From NCBI RefSeq assembly GCF_038002225.1, contig NZ_JBBOCA010000001.1:248001-312000 (forward strand): 64,000 nt of DNA. The letters run 5' to 3'. Within the stretch, counting starts at the first letter, position 1, and the number at the start of each line of letters is the position of its first letter. Below are positions 7,986 through 17,376 of the stretch, one piece after another. This DNA comes from Paenibacillus sp. FSL R7-0204. GTDB lineage: Bacteria > Bacillota > Bacilli > Paenibacillales > Paenibacillaceae. Under the pieces are notes generated by a model. That model was not told where the DNA came from. It ran no database searches and saw only the letters and a list, made by a program, of their open reading frames with translations. The position numbers were made by a program, and so were the translations under genes.

Positions 7986-9605
7986 ATGTTCGCATCTAAA
8001 GGTAAGAGGCTGCTGCAAGGCCTGCTCGTATTATTGGTTATCTCCATGGCCGCTGCAGGCTGTTCATCGAATACTACGGAGAAATCATCGGCTGCCGGAG
8101 ACCCGCAAGCCACGAAGACCATTACAATGGCGTGGCCCCGGGATATCGGACCGATGAATCCGCATTTATATAATCCGTCCCAGCTGTTAGCCCAGTCTAT
8201 GATCTATGAGCCGCTTGTCAGTTATCAGGACGGGAAGCTTGTTCCGGCTCTGGCCGAATCCTGGACACTGTCGCAGGATGGCAAGGTATACACGTTCAAG
8301 ATCCGCAGCAACGTCAAGTTCTCGGACGGCACGGCTTTTACCGCACAGCTGGTGAAGAAGAATATGGATGCGGTCTTACATAATAAGAAGCTGCACACGT
8401 GGCTGGGCGTGATCCCGCTGATTGAGAAGACAGAGGCGCTTGATGACACTACGTTCCGGCTCACGCTGACGGAATCGTATTACCCGGCACTGTACGATCT
8501 TGCGGTGGTGCGGCCGGTACGCTTCCTTGGCGAGGCGGGCTTCCCCGAGGATGGCGATACGTCCAAGGGCATTCGCAGCCCGATTGGAACCGGACCTTGG
8601 GTGCTAAGCGAGTATAAGAAGGATGAATCGGCAACCTTTACACCGAATCCTTACTATTGGGGCGATAAGCCGAAGGTGGACAAGGTGGTGGTGAAGGTGA
8701 TCCCGGATGCACAGACCCGTGTGCTGTCTTTTGAAAAAGGGGATCTGGACCTGATCTACGGCGAAGGTCTCATCAGCTATGACGCCTACAAGGAGCTTGA
8801 GAGCAGCGGAAAATATGTCACTAAGCTGTCTGAGCCGGTCGCAACCCGCAATCTGGTGCTGAATACCATGAACGCGAAGCTGGCTGATCTTAAGGTCCGT
8901 CAGGCACTTAGCATGGGCTTCAATAAGGAAGCGATGGTCGAAGGCGTGACGCTGGGGCTGGAGGAGAAGGCGGACAATATCCTGCCGCCGAATCTGCCTT
9001 ATACCAATATCAAGGTGAGCCCGGTAAAATATGATGTGGAGCAGGCGAATGCGCTGCTGGATGAAGCGGGCTGGAAGCTGCCTTCAGGTGTGGGCGTGCG
9101 GGAGAAGCATGGACAGCAGCTTGAGCTGGAGCTGATGTATGACAAGGCGGATCAGACGATGAAGGCGATGGCGGAGACTCTGCAAGCTGAATGGGCGGGG
9201 ATCGGTGTGAATCTGAAAATCACCGGCGTCGAGCTGACCGTCTACATCCAGCGCAGAAAGGCCAATGAGTTCGATATGAATTTCTACTCGACCTTTGGTG
9301 CGCCGTATGACCCGCATTCCTTCATGACAGCCGTGGTTCAGCCGGGCTATGGGGTCTCGGATACCCTGGCGGCCTTGCCGATGAAAGCTGAGATTGATAA
9401 GAAAATCAAAGCAGGGATGGCAACAACAGATGATAATGCCCGTACCGGGCTGTTCAGCTCTGTGCTCACTACGCTGCAGGAACAGTCTTCGATCCTTCCG
9501 ATCTCTTACATCAAGCAGATGGCAGTGTACCGGGACAATGTGACTGAGTTCAAGTTCCCGTCCAACCGGGATGAATATCCGCTTCAAGGCACCAAGAAGA
9601 ACTAG
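7986..9605 (+). CDS. nikA: Nickel/metallophore ABC transporter substrate-binding lipoprotein, NikA-like
   Basis: A 539-residue SBP_bac_5 protein. The N-terminus is a lipoprotein signal with the lipobox AAAGC. The mature part follows E. coli NikA closely: TMAWPRDIGPMNPHLYNPSQ near the start, SPIGTGPW in the middle, and GAPYDPHSF near residue 435, where the NikA metal-site tyrosine and histidine lie. The tryptophan three residues before GAPYDPH in NikA is a Phe here. NikA-type proteins bind Ni(II) complexed with small chelators; related CntA binds opine metallophores. The Fur-like box argues for an iron-linked or metallophore role, so strict nickel specificity is not certain. Confidence 0.87.
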   Translation: MFASKGKRLLQGLLVLLVISMAAAGCSSNTTEKSSAAGDPQATKTITMAWPRDIGPMNPHLYNPSQLLAQSMIYEPLVSYQDGKLVPALAESWTLSQDGKVYTFKIRSNVKFSDGTAFTAQLVKKNMDAVLHNKKLHTWLGVIPLIEKTEALDDTTFRLTLTESYYPALYDLAVVRPVRFLGEAGFPEDGDTSKGIRSPIGTGPWVLSEYKKDESATFTPNPYYWGDKPKVDKVVVKVIPDAQTRVLSFEKGDLDLIYGEGLISYDAYKELESSGKYVTKLSEPVATRNLVLNTMNAKLADLKVRQALSMGFNKEAMVEGVTLGLEEKADNILPPNLPYTNIKVSPVKYDVEQANALLDEAGWKLPSGVGVREKHGQQLELELMYDKADQTMKAMAETLQAEWAGIGVNLKITGVELTVYIQRRKANEFDMNFYSTFGAPYDPHSFMTAVVQPGYGVSDTLAALPMKAEIDKKIKAGMATTDDNARTGLFSSVLTTLQEQSSILPISYIKQMAVYRDNVTEFKFPSNRDEYPLQGTKKN

Positions 9606-9627
9606 CAGTCACGCGGGAGGGTTCTAA

Positions 9628-10575
9628 GTGGGCATATATATTGGAAAAAGAGTGCTGGCGATCATCCCCATCCTTCTGTTCTCCTCATTGCTGATGTTCG
9701 TGATGATCCGGGTGGGGCCGGTCGACCCGGCTGAGGCTTATCTGGCAGCGGCCCATATCCAGCCGGATGATGAAGTGCTGGCCGCCAAGCGGCATGAATT
9801 CGGGCTGGACCAGCCGCTGCTGACGCAATATGTTCAATCGGTAGGCCGGCTGCTCCGGCTGGATTTCGGCCATTCCTATCTGTCCAATATGCCCGTATGG
9901 GGAGAGGTTGCCCAGAAGCTGCCCGCAACGCTTCAGCTTGCGTCCGCCAGTATCGTGCTGGCGCTGGTGGTCAGCATCCCGCTTGGGGTGCTGGCGGCGA
10001 TTTACAAAAACCGGCTGGTGGATCATGTGATCCGGGTATTCGCCTATATCGGCGCCTGTGTTCCGGTCTTCTGGATCGGCTATCTGCTGATGTTCTTCAT
10101 CTCGGTCAAGCTGGAATGGCTGCCTGTGGAGGGCAGAGGGTCTGTGCAGCATCTGATTCTACCGTCTATTACCCTGGCCCTCTGGCTGATTGCCATCTAC
10201 GCGCGTCTGCTGCGGACGACCGTTCTGGAGGAACTGAAGGAGGCTTATGTCCGTTATGCCCGGGCCAGAGGGATTAAGGAGCGTGTGATTCTGTATAAAT
10301 ACGTGCTGAGAATTGCCATAGCACCGCTTATTACAGGACTGGGCATCAATCTGGGGAAGCTGCTGACAGGAGCGATTATCGTAGAACAGGTATTCTCCTG
10401 GCCGGGCTTCGGCCGGTACTTCATTGAAGCGATCATTAACCGTGACATTCCGGTGATTCAATGCTATGTCATGCTCTCCGTCTGTGTGATTGCCGGGAGC
10501 AATCTGATCGCCGATCTGCTGCAGCTGTTCCTGGACCCGCGAATTGCGCGTAAAGGGAGGGCCAGTCAAGGATGA
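9628..10575 (+). CDS. nikB: Nickel-type ABC transporter permease NikB
   Basis: A 315-residue inner-membrane permease of the DppB/OppB class with about six helices. The ATPase-contact loop is visible as YVRYARARGIKERVILYKYV. The start is GTG at 9628 with GGGAGG about 8 bp upstream. The stop overlaps the nikC start by four bases (ATGA). Together with NikC it forms the channel for the substrate delivered by the NikA-like lipoprotein. Confidence 0.88.
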   Translation: MGIYIGKRVLAIIPILLFSSLLMFVMIRVGPVDPAEAYLAAAHIQPDDEVLAAKRHEFGLDQPLLTQYVQSVGRLLRLDFGHSYLSNMPVWGEVAQKLPATLQLASASIVLALVVSIPLGVLAAIYKNRLVDHVIRVFAYIGACVPVFWIGYLLMFFISVKLEWLPVEGRGSVQHLILPSITLALWLIAIYARLLRTTVLEELKEAYVRYARARGIKERVILYKYVLRIAIAPLITGLGINLGKLLTGAIIVEQVFSWPGFGRYFIEAIINRDIPVIQCYVMLSVCVIAGSNLIADLLQLFLDPRIARKGRASQG

Positions 10576-11402
10576 ATAACTTAAGCAGCCGTCTCAAAGG
10601 CAGGAGAGTGATCATGATCTGCGGCAGCCTGCTGATCCTGTTTGGACTTGCCGGCCTGTTGGCCCCGTGGATCTCACCGCATGACCCGATACGGGTGAAC
10701 CTGGCAGCGAAGCTCAGTCCGCCTTCGTGGGAATATCTTCTTGGGACAGATCAGCTGGGGCGGGACAATCTATCCAGGCTGCTGTATGGAACACGGATTT
10801 CGCTGGGCTTTGCTTCACTTGTTTTTGCCGCTTCTTTAGGGGTGGGACTGCTCGCAGGTGTGGTTTCGGGGTACATCGGCGGGTGGCTGGATGCTGTGCT
10901 GATGCGGTTGTGCGATGGCATTATGTCTTTTCCCAGTATGATTCTGGTCTTCGGTCTAATCGGGATTCTGGGGCCGGGCCTGTCTCAATTGGTTATTGCG
11001 CTGATGCTGGTGCAGTGGGTGTACTTCGCCCGGATGTTCCGGAATATGATTGTCAGCCTGAAGGAGCGCAATTTCATCACGGCAGCGCGGATCAGCGGCT
11101 CCTCCCCATGGCAGATCATGAGCAGGCACCTTATTCCCAACATTCTGCCGTCGATTGTGGTGATTGGGACGCTGGAGATGGGCTGGGCGATTATGGATAT
11201 CTCCGCGATGTCCTTCCTGGGCCTGGGCGTCCAGGCGCCTACACCGGAATGGGGGGCGATGCTGAACGAAGGGAAATCCTTCATCCGCAATCATCCCGAG
11301 CTGATGCTCTATCCGGGCTTGATGATTATTATGGTTGTAGCTTCGTTTAATCTGTTGGGCGAGGCGCTGTCTGAACGGTATGGGATCAAACGAGGCTCCT
11401 GA
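10572..11402 (+). CDS. nikC: Nickel-type ABC transporter permease NikC
   Basis: A 276-residue DppC/OppC-class permease. The N-terminal motif HDPIRVNL and the periplasmic-side LGTDQLGRDNLSRLLYG are hallmarks of the class. The coupling loop appears as KERNFITAARISGSS. It starts inside the nikB stop (ATGA overlap), which implies coupled translation. Confidence 0.88.
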   Translation: MNNLSSRLKGRRVIMICGSLLILFGLAGLLAPWISPHDPIRVNLAAKLSPPSWEYLLGTDQLGRDNLSRLLYGTRISLGFASLVFAASLGVGLLAGVVSGYIGGWLDAVLMRLCDGIMSFPSMILVFGLIGILGPGLSQLVIALMLVQWVYFARMFRNMIVSLKERNFITAARISGSSPWQIMSRHLIPNILPSIVVIGTLEMGWAIMDISAMSFLGLGVQAPTPEWGAMLNEGKSFIRNHPELMLYPGLMIIMVVASFNLLGEALSERYGIKRGS

Positions 11403-11421
11403 AAGAAGGAATGAGCGAATC

Positions 11422-12246
11422 ATGGAACAAGCGGAAGTTCTGCTGCAGGTGAAGGGTCTGAAGGTATCTGTGGAGACAGCGGCAGGAGTTCTGCCCCTTA
11501 TTGAGGATGTTAATCTGGAGCTGAAGCCGGGGCGTGTGCTGGGTCTTGTGGGGGGCAGCGGCAGCGGAAAAACCGTTACGGCGCTGGCGCTCCTTCAGAT
11601 GCTAGACCGGCAGACGAGCGTGATCGAAGGCAGTATCCGGCTGCATACCTGTGAGCTGAACGGGCTGCCGGAGAAGGACATGCGCAGGCTTCGCGGCAGT
11701 AGTCTTGCGCTGATTATGCAGAATCCGATGACGGCCTTCTCTCCGGTGTATACCATTGGTGCGCAATTCGTGGAGTCGATTCGTACACATATGAAGCTGG
11801 GGAAAAAAGAAGCCAGAGCCTGCATGGTCCGTTCCCTGGCCGATGTGAATCTGCCTGATCCCGCAGCGCTACTGCACAAGTATCCTTATGAGCTGAGCGG
11901 CGGGATGCTCCAGCGGGTGATGCTGGCGCTCACCCTGTGCCTGAAGCCCTCCGTGATCATTGCCGATGAACCTACTACGGCTCTGGATGTATCCAATCAG
12001 CTTCAGGTGCTGCGGCAGCTGGACCGAATTCGGCAGGAGCATGGAACTGCTATTCTGCTGATCTCCCATGACCTCGGCGTCATTGCGGAGCTGGCTGATG
12101 AAGTTGCGGTCATGCAGCACGGGCGGATTGTTGAGACCGCTGATGTATTCGAGTTGTTCGACCATCCCCGGCATGAATATACCCGGGAGCTGCTTGCGGC
12201 AAGGCCGCTGCTTCAGCTTAGTCCGCAGTTAGGGGGCCAGCTATGA
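11422..12246 (+). CDS. nikD: Nickel-type ABC transporter ATP-binding protein NikD
   Basis: A 274-residue ATPase with Walker A GGSGSGKT, signature LSGGMLQR and Walker B VIIADEPTTALD, then the H-loop ISHDLGV. I place the start at ATG 11422, preceded by AGAAGGA; an in-frame ATG at 11380 would overlap nikC by 23 bases and has no clear ribosome binding site. The stop overlaps the nikE start. It energises the NikBC channel. Confidence 0.88.
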   Translation: MEQAEVLLQVKGLKVSVETAAGVLPLIEDVNLELKPGRVLGLVGGSGSGKTVTALALLQMLDRQTSVIEGSIRLHTCELNGLPEKDMRRLRGSSLALIMQNPMTAFSPVYTIGAQFVESIRTHMKLGKKEARACMVRSLADVNLPDPAALLHKYPYELSGGMLQRVMLALTLCLKPSVIIADEPTTALDVSNQLQVLRQLDRIRQEHGTAILLISHDLGVIAELADEVAVMQHGRIVETADVFELFDHPRHEYTRELLAARPLLQLSPQLGGQL

Positions 12247-13088
12247 CTGGAATAGCGGCAGAATACATGCTTGAGGTTAGGGAAGTTACCCATACCTATG
12301 CTGCATCCCGCCGGTGGAGGCGTTCGGAGAAGCAGGAACCTGTGCTGTCCGGCGTGTCTCTTCATATAGAGGAGGGAACCTGCCTGGGGCTGCTGGGATC
12401 AAGCGGAGCCGGTAAAAGCACACTGGGCCGGGTTATTCTCGGGCTGGAGCCGCCCCGCGCGGGCCAGGTGCTGATTCAAGGCCAGGATCTGTATAAGCTG
12501 AGTCCGCAGGCGCGCAGGACCATACGCCGCGATCTGCAGGTGGTCTTTCAGGATTGTTATTCAGCCGTGAATCCCCGGATGACAGCCGAGCAGATTATTG
12601 GCGAGCCGCTGTCCAACTACGAATCCTTGAGTGTTCAGGAGCAGAAGCGGACGGTAGGCGAGCTGCTGGAGTGTGTCGGACTAAGCGCGGCAGACATGCA
12701 GAAGCAGCCCTACCAGTTCAGCGGAGGACAGCTGCAGCGGATTAATATTGCCAGAGCGATTGCGCTCAAGCCTAAGCTCATCGTGTTGGATGAGGCGGTT
12801 AGTAGTCTGGATATGATTAACCAGACTACTATTCTGCGGCTGCTGGGGGAGCTGCGGGCTGCGTTCGGCCTGTCATATCTGTTCATCACCCATGATATTA
12901 AGGCCGCCTGTATGATCTCAGACGCACTGGCTGTCATGGATCAGGGCAGGATCGTGGAATATAACGACAGCAAGGAGCAGTTCCTGCATTCCTCTCATCC
13001 TGCGGTTCGGGGCTTGCTCGACTCCATGCTTGCGGAGCATCCGCGGAACCGGCACAGGGATCTGCCTGGGAATGCTGCACAACGGTAA
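12243..13088 (+). CDS. nikE: Nickel-type ABC transporter ATP-binding protein NikE
   Basis: A 281-residue ATPase with Walker A GSSGAGKST, signature FSGGQLQR and Walker B LIVLDEAVSSLD. The Walker B has EA where most family members have EP, as in NikE/DppF-type subunits. The start ATG at 12243 overlaps the nikD stop. It is the last gene of the five-gene unit and is followed by a terminator hairpin. Confidence 0.87.
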   Translation: MTGIAAEYMLEVREVTHTYAASRRWRRSEKQEPVLSGVSLHIEEGTCLGLLGSSGAGKSTLGRVILGLEPPRAGQVLIQGQDLYKLSPQARRTIRRDLQVVFQDCYSAVNPRMTAEQIIGEPLSNYESLSVQEQKRTVGELLECVGLSAADMQKQPYQFSGGQLQRINIARAIALKPKLIVLDEAVSSLDMINQTTILRLLGELRAAFGLSYLFITHDIKAACMISDALAVMDQGRIVEYNDSKEQFLHSSHPAVRGLLDSMLAEHPRNRHRDLPGNAAQR

Positions 13089-13094
13089 ACATCC

Positions 13095-13143
13095 GGTGAG
13101 CAACAGAGGAGACTATGGTCTCGCCTCTTGCTCACCTTTTTGA
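13095..13143 (+). terminator. Terminator after nikE
   Basis: GGTGAGCA and TGCTCACC form the outer stem, with a second inner stem, followed by TTTTT. It overlaps the last codons of the convergent solute-binding protein gene and may act in both directions. Confidence 0.75.
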
Positions 13144-14795
13144 TGTGGATCAAGCTCCTTATAGGACTCATTTGCTTCCGCCAGTACCTCCGCTCCGCCC
13201 GACGCCAGGAACTCCTCCACGAACTCTCCGAATTCCTCAAGCGGACGCTCCCCGGTGATGAAGGCAATATATGCCTGGTCTCTTAGCTTAATAAGCCCAG
13301 GGCTGTTCCTGATCAGAGAGGGCGTAGCTACCTCCAGAGCATTATAGATTCCGTCGTGATCCAGCCCCAGGGTTGCCGCCCATTGCTCGCTCCGTCCGGC
13401 AGGAAGGATGGGCAGGGTCATGCCGATCCCCGCGCCGATCGTATTCTGGTAGCTGAACATATGGTTATACGGCGGCAGCAGGATGATGTCCTTCTTGTCC
13501 GTTCCGGCCCAGTCCCAGTGTGTCCCCTGAATACCATACTGCAGAGATGCCGCCTCATCGGGGTCAGGATTTGCGCTGACGTAGTCCAGCAGCTGGAGGA
13601 TCTTCTCCAGCTTGCCCGGCTCCTGGGTAGCATCCGCGCCAATGGCGGTGAAGCTCATCAGCATATCGTAGGCTTTGGAGCCGCGTTTGCCGTCCGGACC
13701 GCTAACCGGCCGCCCGAAAGCGATCTTGGCCTGCGGATGCTTCGCGGTTAACTCCTTGACGTTAAACATTGCTTCTACCGGAACCAGCCTGGCTGCCTTC
13801 TGGTCATCCAGTTTCCAGTCCGTATAATCTCCTGCCTGTGTCCAGTGATAATAATTGCCCATGGAGGTCATGCCGATCCGTCCGTTAATGAAGGCGTGCG
13901 ACAGATGCTTGTAGCCTCCGCTATTCTCCCCGGTGATGAACTCGGGATCAATGACCCCGTCCTTGTACCATTTGCGGAGATAACGCAGTGCTTCCTGCAT
14001 ATCCGGCTCCAGAGCGCCAATGACCAGCCCCTGATCCTTCCGGCTGAAGTAGAGCTGATCCGTGAAGACCATCTGCCCGAATGCGCCGAAGACCACATTC
14101 ATGCCCTCCTGAGACAAGCCATAGGTGTCCCGGATCCCGTTGCCGTCCGGGTCTTCGTTCGCTATGGCATAGATGAATTTCTCGAAATCGGCCAGGGTGT
14201 CCGGCACCTTAAGGCCGAGCTTATCCAGCCAATCCTGCCGGTAGACCACAGGGACCCGATAGATATTGGTAGGATTAATGACTGGAATGCCATAATAGGA
14301 CCCGTTAATGCGCCCATATTGCTGATAGGCGGGTGCATTCTCGCGGATGGCCTTAAGAATATTGGGAGCGTAGGTGTTCAGCAATTCCTCAGGAATAGGG
14401 GCGAGCACGCCCTGCTGCTGGTACTTCAGCAGATCCTGGGTCTGCCGGACCCGGAACAGGTCGGGAATGCTGCCTTGCACCAGCTTCAGGTCGAGCAGGG
14501 ATTCGTATTTGTTATTCGGCAGATTCCAGAACTCCAGATCTACCTTGAACTTCTGCTCCAGCTCCCGCACCATTACGGCATCCTCCGCAACCGGCAGATT
14601 CTGATGCATCGTCCAGGAGATTTTGAGCTTCGGGGCAGAGGCAGCAGGCACAGCAGAATCAGCAGAATCAGAAGCGGAAACGGATGTGTCCGGCAGCTCT
14701 TGTCCAGGCGCAGACGAGAGGGAAGCGGACTGCCCGCTGCAGCCGCAGATCAGCCCCAGGAGGGGCAAGAGCACTAATCTTTTATACATATACAT
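13113..14795 (-). CDS. Extracellular solute-binding lipoprotein (family 1, LplA-like)
   Basis: A 560-residue secreted protein with an N-terminal signal and lipobox LICGC, then a Ser/Ala-rich linker. The mature part has the layout of Paenibacillus family-1 sugar-binding lipoproteins (KFKVDLEFWNLP, the FRVRQTQD stretch and a DPDGNGIRDTYGL calcium-like loop). The ribosome binding site AAGGAGGG precedes two close in-frame ATG codons. The next gene is a membrane AraC regulator, the usual partner, but no LplB/LplC permeases are adjacent, so it must use permeases encoded elsewhere or act as a sensor lipoprotein (inference). Confidence 0.82.
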   Translation of the reverse strand: MYMYKRLVLLPLLGLICGCSGQSASLSSAPGQELPDTSVSASDSADSAVPAASAPKLKISWTMHQNLPVAEDAVMVRELEQKFKVDLEFWNLPNNKYESLLDLKLVQGSIPDLFRVRQTQDLLKYQQQGVLAPIPEELLNTYAPNILKAIRENAPAYQQYGRINGSYYGIPVINPTNIYRVPVVYRQDWLDKLGLKVPDTLADFEKFIYAIANEDPDGNGIRDTYGLSQEGMNVVFGAFGQMVFTDQLYFSRKDQGLVIGALEPDMQEALRYLRKWYKDGVIDPEFITGENSGGYKHLSHAFINGRIGMTSMGNYYHWTQAGDYTDWKLDDQKAARLVPVEAMFNVKELTAKHPQAKIAFGRPVSGPDGKRGSKAYDMLMSFTAIGADATQEPGKLEKILQLLDYVSANPDPDEAASLQYGIQGTHWDWAGTDKKDIILLPPYNHMFSYQNTIGAGIGMTLPILPAGRSEQWAATLGLDHDGIYNALEVATPSLIRNSPGLIKLRDQAYIAFITGERPLEEFGEFVEEFLASGGAEVLAEANESYKELDPHQKGEQEARP

Positions 14796-14807
14796 ATGGC
14801 ACCCTCC

Positions 14808-17168
14808 TTATCCCAGGCTAATCTCTGCCTGCGGCGGCAGTGTATTCACGGTTCGCAGATAATTCCCCGGCGTACAGCCGTAGATCTCCTTGAAGCGCTT
14901 GATGAAGTAGGGAGTCGTTCCATAACCGACCGTGCCGGCAATTTGTTCGATCGACATGTTGTTGTTCTCAATCAGCCGCCGGGCCTCTTCCATCCGTATG
15001 CCCGTAATATAGTCAATGTAGGTGATCCCCAGCTCTTCCTTGAACAGCTTGCTTAGATACTTGGGACTGATGAAGACCTTGCCGGATACGGCATCCAGCG
15101 ATAGATCCCCGGACAGATGCTCCCCGATATAGGCCTTGGCCGCTTCAATGGTCGAGAGTGCGCGGTCACTGTTCCGCTTCTGCGTCTCCATAATGAAGGT
15201 GCCGATGGAAGCGGCGAACCACTCCTGCAAATGCCGGATATCCGGCAGGGCAATATATTCGTTATACAGATCCAGAGGCCCGTGGGCGGAAGGGGTGTAG
15301 CGGATGCTTTTCAGATAATCTGAGTACATAAATACGGTGTTCGCCAGAACGAAGTGGCAATAATCCGCCGGGTAGCTGCCTTCCCGCATGACGGCTATCA
15401 GCTGCTCCAGCGCGGCCAGAGTCTCATCCAGCTGCCGGGTCTGCAGCTTATCCTTGAATCTCATCAGCACAGGCTGCGGGATTTCGTCAAGACTCTGCTC
15501 CTTCATCAGCAGCTCCCGGTCCTTCAAGACCCTGCTCTCCGGCAGAAAATAAGCATATTTCATCAAGGTCTGCGCTTCAGCGTAGCTCGTGTGGAGAAGG
15601 CTGATGGCATCCACCCAGCAGCCCTGCGAGAGCTGAATATTCAGCTGGAACTGCTGCTCCGCCGCTGCTGTAATCCGGTCCGAGAGCTGTTTGAGCAGCG
15701 TCCCGGAGGCTTCGCGCGCGCTGATAATGACAACGGTCTGCTTGTCCGGCAGCTCCTCAGCCAGAATGCGGATTCCTTGAAGCCGGATCGCCTCAAGCGT
15801 CCCGGTCATCCCGCTCATGGCTGCCTGCAAGCCGCGTAGACTCATGCGGGCGTAGGCTCCACGGGTGTTGAGGAGCAGGCAACAGTAATGGCGGTGTTCC
15901 GGGGAGAGTCCCAGGAATTGCGGATCTACAGTTACGCTGCCCTGGGCAGGGCTGTCCTGAAGGAGATTCAGGATCATGTTCTGCCGGATATGCGGACTGC
16001 TGGCCTCAAGCGTCCCCTCCAGTGTGGTGATTTTGTCGTTCAGGCGGATGAAGGCGGAGTCAATAATTCCGAATTCGTTAAGGGCTGGTCCCCGCACTCC
16101 TGGCACCTCACGCCCCGGGCCGTAGAGGTCCTTGATAGTCCGAAGCAGCCGCTTAAGCGGACTGTAATTCAATTTGGCCAGAATGCCGGACAGACAGATT
16201 CCTACCAATAGAGCAAGCAGACACAGGGAGAGGATGACCCTTTGGACAACGAGCCATTTCTCATAGAACAGGTTCGCCGGAGCCGCACTGAAGAGCTTCC
16301 ACCCGGTGGTCGGCAGGTCCTGATAGGAAATGATGTAGGTGCTGCCCCCGATCTCCTGGCTCATGTTACCGGATGTCTCAGGAGAGGCTAGCGCATTCGA
16401 GATACTGGCAGCATAGGTATCGGCCTGGGCCGCAGCATCCGGATTCGAGCCGGCCACGATTCCGCCGGAGGGCGTAGCAATGAAGCTGCTCTGATAGCGG
16501 GCAGGCATCATATTCTGCAGAATGGCGCGCAGGGCACTCTCCTTCAGATCAATGGCAATCAGCAGCTCACTGGCTGCCCCGGGGGACTGGAACGGATAGC
16601 TGTGCACATAGGTGATCAGCTGGCTGCCGCTGCCGCCGGGGATGCTGGAGACGATATCGTCCGGCACGAAACGGGCCTCCGTCCAGAGGCTGTTACGGGA
16701 ATTAAGGTTCATGCCGTTCACCCAATCCATCCAGTAGGCGGCACCCGCCTGCTGGTCCGCACGGAATTTCAGCCCATACAGCGAGGACAGCAGGAGATGC
16801 TGCCTGGGAGCATATAGATGTACGGCTTGAATCAGGTCCGAATGATTGGATACCTGCATGTTCAGCGACTCCTGGAGACTGCTTACCTTGCTGAGATTCG
16901 CTGGAAGTGAGGCATCTGGCAACATACGGAGCGCAGCCCGCTGGTTCAGAGAGACTTCCAGATAGATCTGCTGGACCCGCTGAAGCACGGAGGCTTCAAG
17001 GGTACGAGCGGTATTGTCAAGGATGAGCCGGTTACGGCCCTGAAGCTCTTCCTTATAATGGTTCGAGAAATACAGATAGAAGGCAGAGCAGAGTAAGAGG
17101 ACAATGACTAACACAACTGAGATGTATGAAGCGGCTAGGGCGGCAAAGGCAGAGTTCCATTTTCGCAA
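14808..17168 (-). CDS. Membrane-bound AraC family transcriptional regulator (YesN/YtdP-like)
   Basis: A 786-residue protein. A first membrane helix spans residues 10-33, an extracellular sensor fills about 34-305, and a second helix lies at about 306-330. A long cytoplasmic region follows, then a C-terminal AraC domain with two HTH motifs (SPKYLSKLFKEELG and TTPYFIKRFKEIYG). The start is TTG at 17168, with GGGAGGAG upstream. It lies 12 bp upstream of the solute-binding lipoprotein gene on the same strand, so the two are probably one operon. It is likely to sense an extracellular sugar or peptide, perhaps through that lipoprotein. Confidence 0.85.
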   Translation of the reverse strand: MRKWNSAFAALAASYISVVLVIVLLLCSAFYLYFSNHYKEELQGRNRLILDNTARTLEASVLQRVQQIYLEVSLNQRAALRMLPDASLPANLSKVSSLQESLNMQVSNHSDLIQAVHLYAPRQHLLLSSLYGLKFRADQQAGAAYWMDWVNGMNLNSRNSLWTEARFVPDDIVSSIPGGSGSQLITYVHSYPFQSPGAASELLIAIDLKESALRAILQNMMPARYQSSFIATPSGGIVAGSNPDAAAQADTYAASISNALASPETSGNMSQEIGGSTYIISYQDLPTTGWKLFSAAPANLFYEKWLVVQRVILSLCLLALLVGICLSGILAKLNYSPLKRLLRTIKDLYGPGREVPGVRGPALNEFGIIDSAFIRLNDKITTLEGTLEASSPHIRQNMILNLLQDSPAQGSVTVDPQFLGLSPEHRHYCCLLLNTRGAYARMSLRGLQAAMSGMTGTLEAIRLQGIRILAEELPDKQTVVIISAREASGTLLKQLSDRITAAAEQQFQLNIQLSQGCWVDAISLLHTSYAEAQTLMKYAYFLPESRVLKDRELLMKEQSLDEIPQPVLMRFKDKLQTRQLDETLAALEQLIAVMREGSYPADYCHFVLANTVFMYSDYLKSIRYTPSAHGPLDLYNEYIALPDIRHLQEWFAASIGTFIMETQKRNSDRALSTIEAAKAYIGEHLSGDLSLDAVSGKVFISPKYLSKLFKEELGITYIDYITGIRMEEARRLIENNNMSIEQIAGTVGYGTTPYFIKRFKEIYGCTPGNYLRTVNTLPPQAEISLG

Positions 17169-17376
17169 GATGTATTCTCCTCCCAGGCGGATTATACACT
17201 AGCCCCTCACCAATCTGTTCGGGATTCATGTTAAATCCATGTAAAATGGCCGGAAAAAAGCTGAATTGTTCCCAAAATCATAGAATTGCGAAATTGTGTT
17301 ATTGAGCGGCGGTGGAGGCAGGTGCTATATTGAGTCCGATTCAGGCAATCAAAATAACAAGATAGGGGCTGACACA

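Noticed and set aside
13845..14777. 310-codon plus-strand frame opposite the solute-binding protein gene
   Set aside because: Shadow frame in GC-rich DNA; the minus strand encodes an unmistakable lipoprotein.
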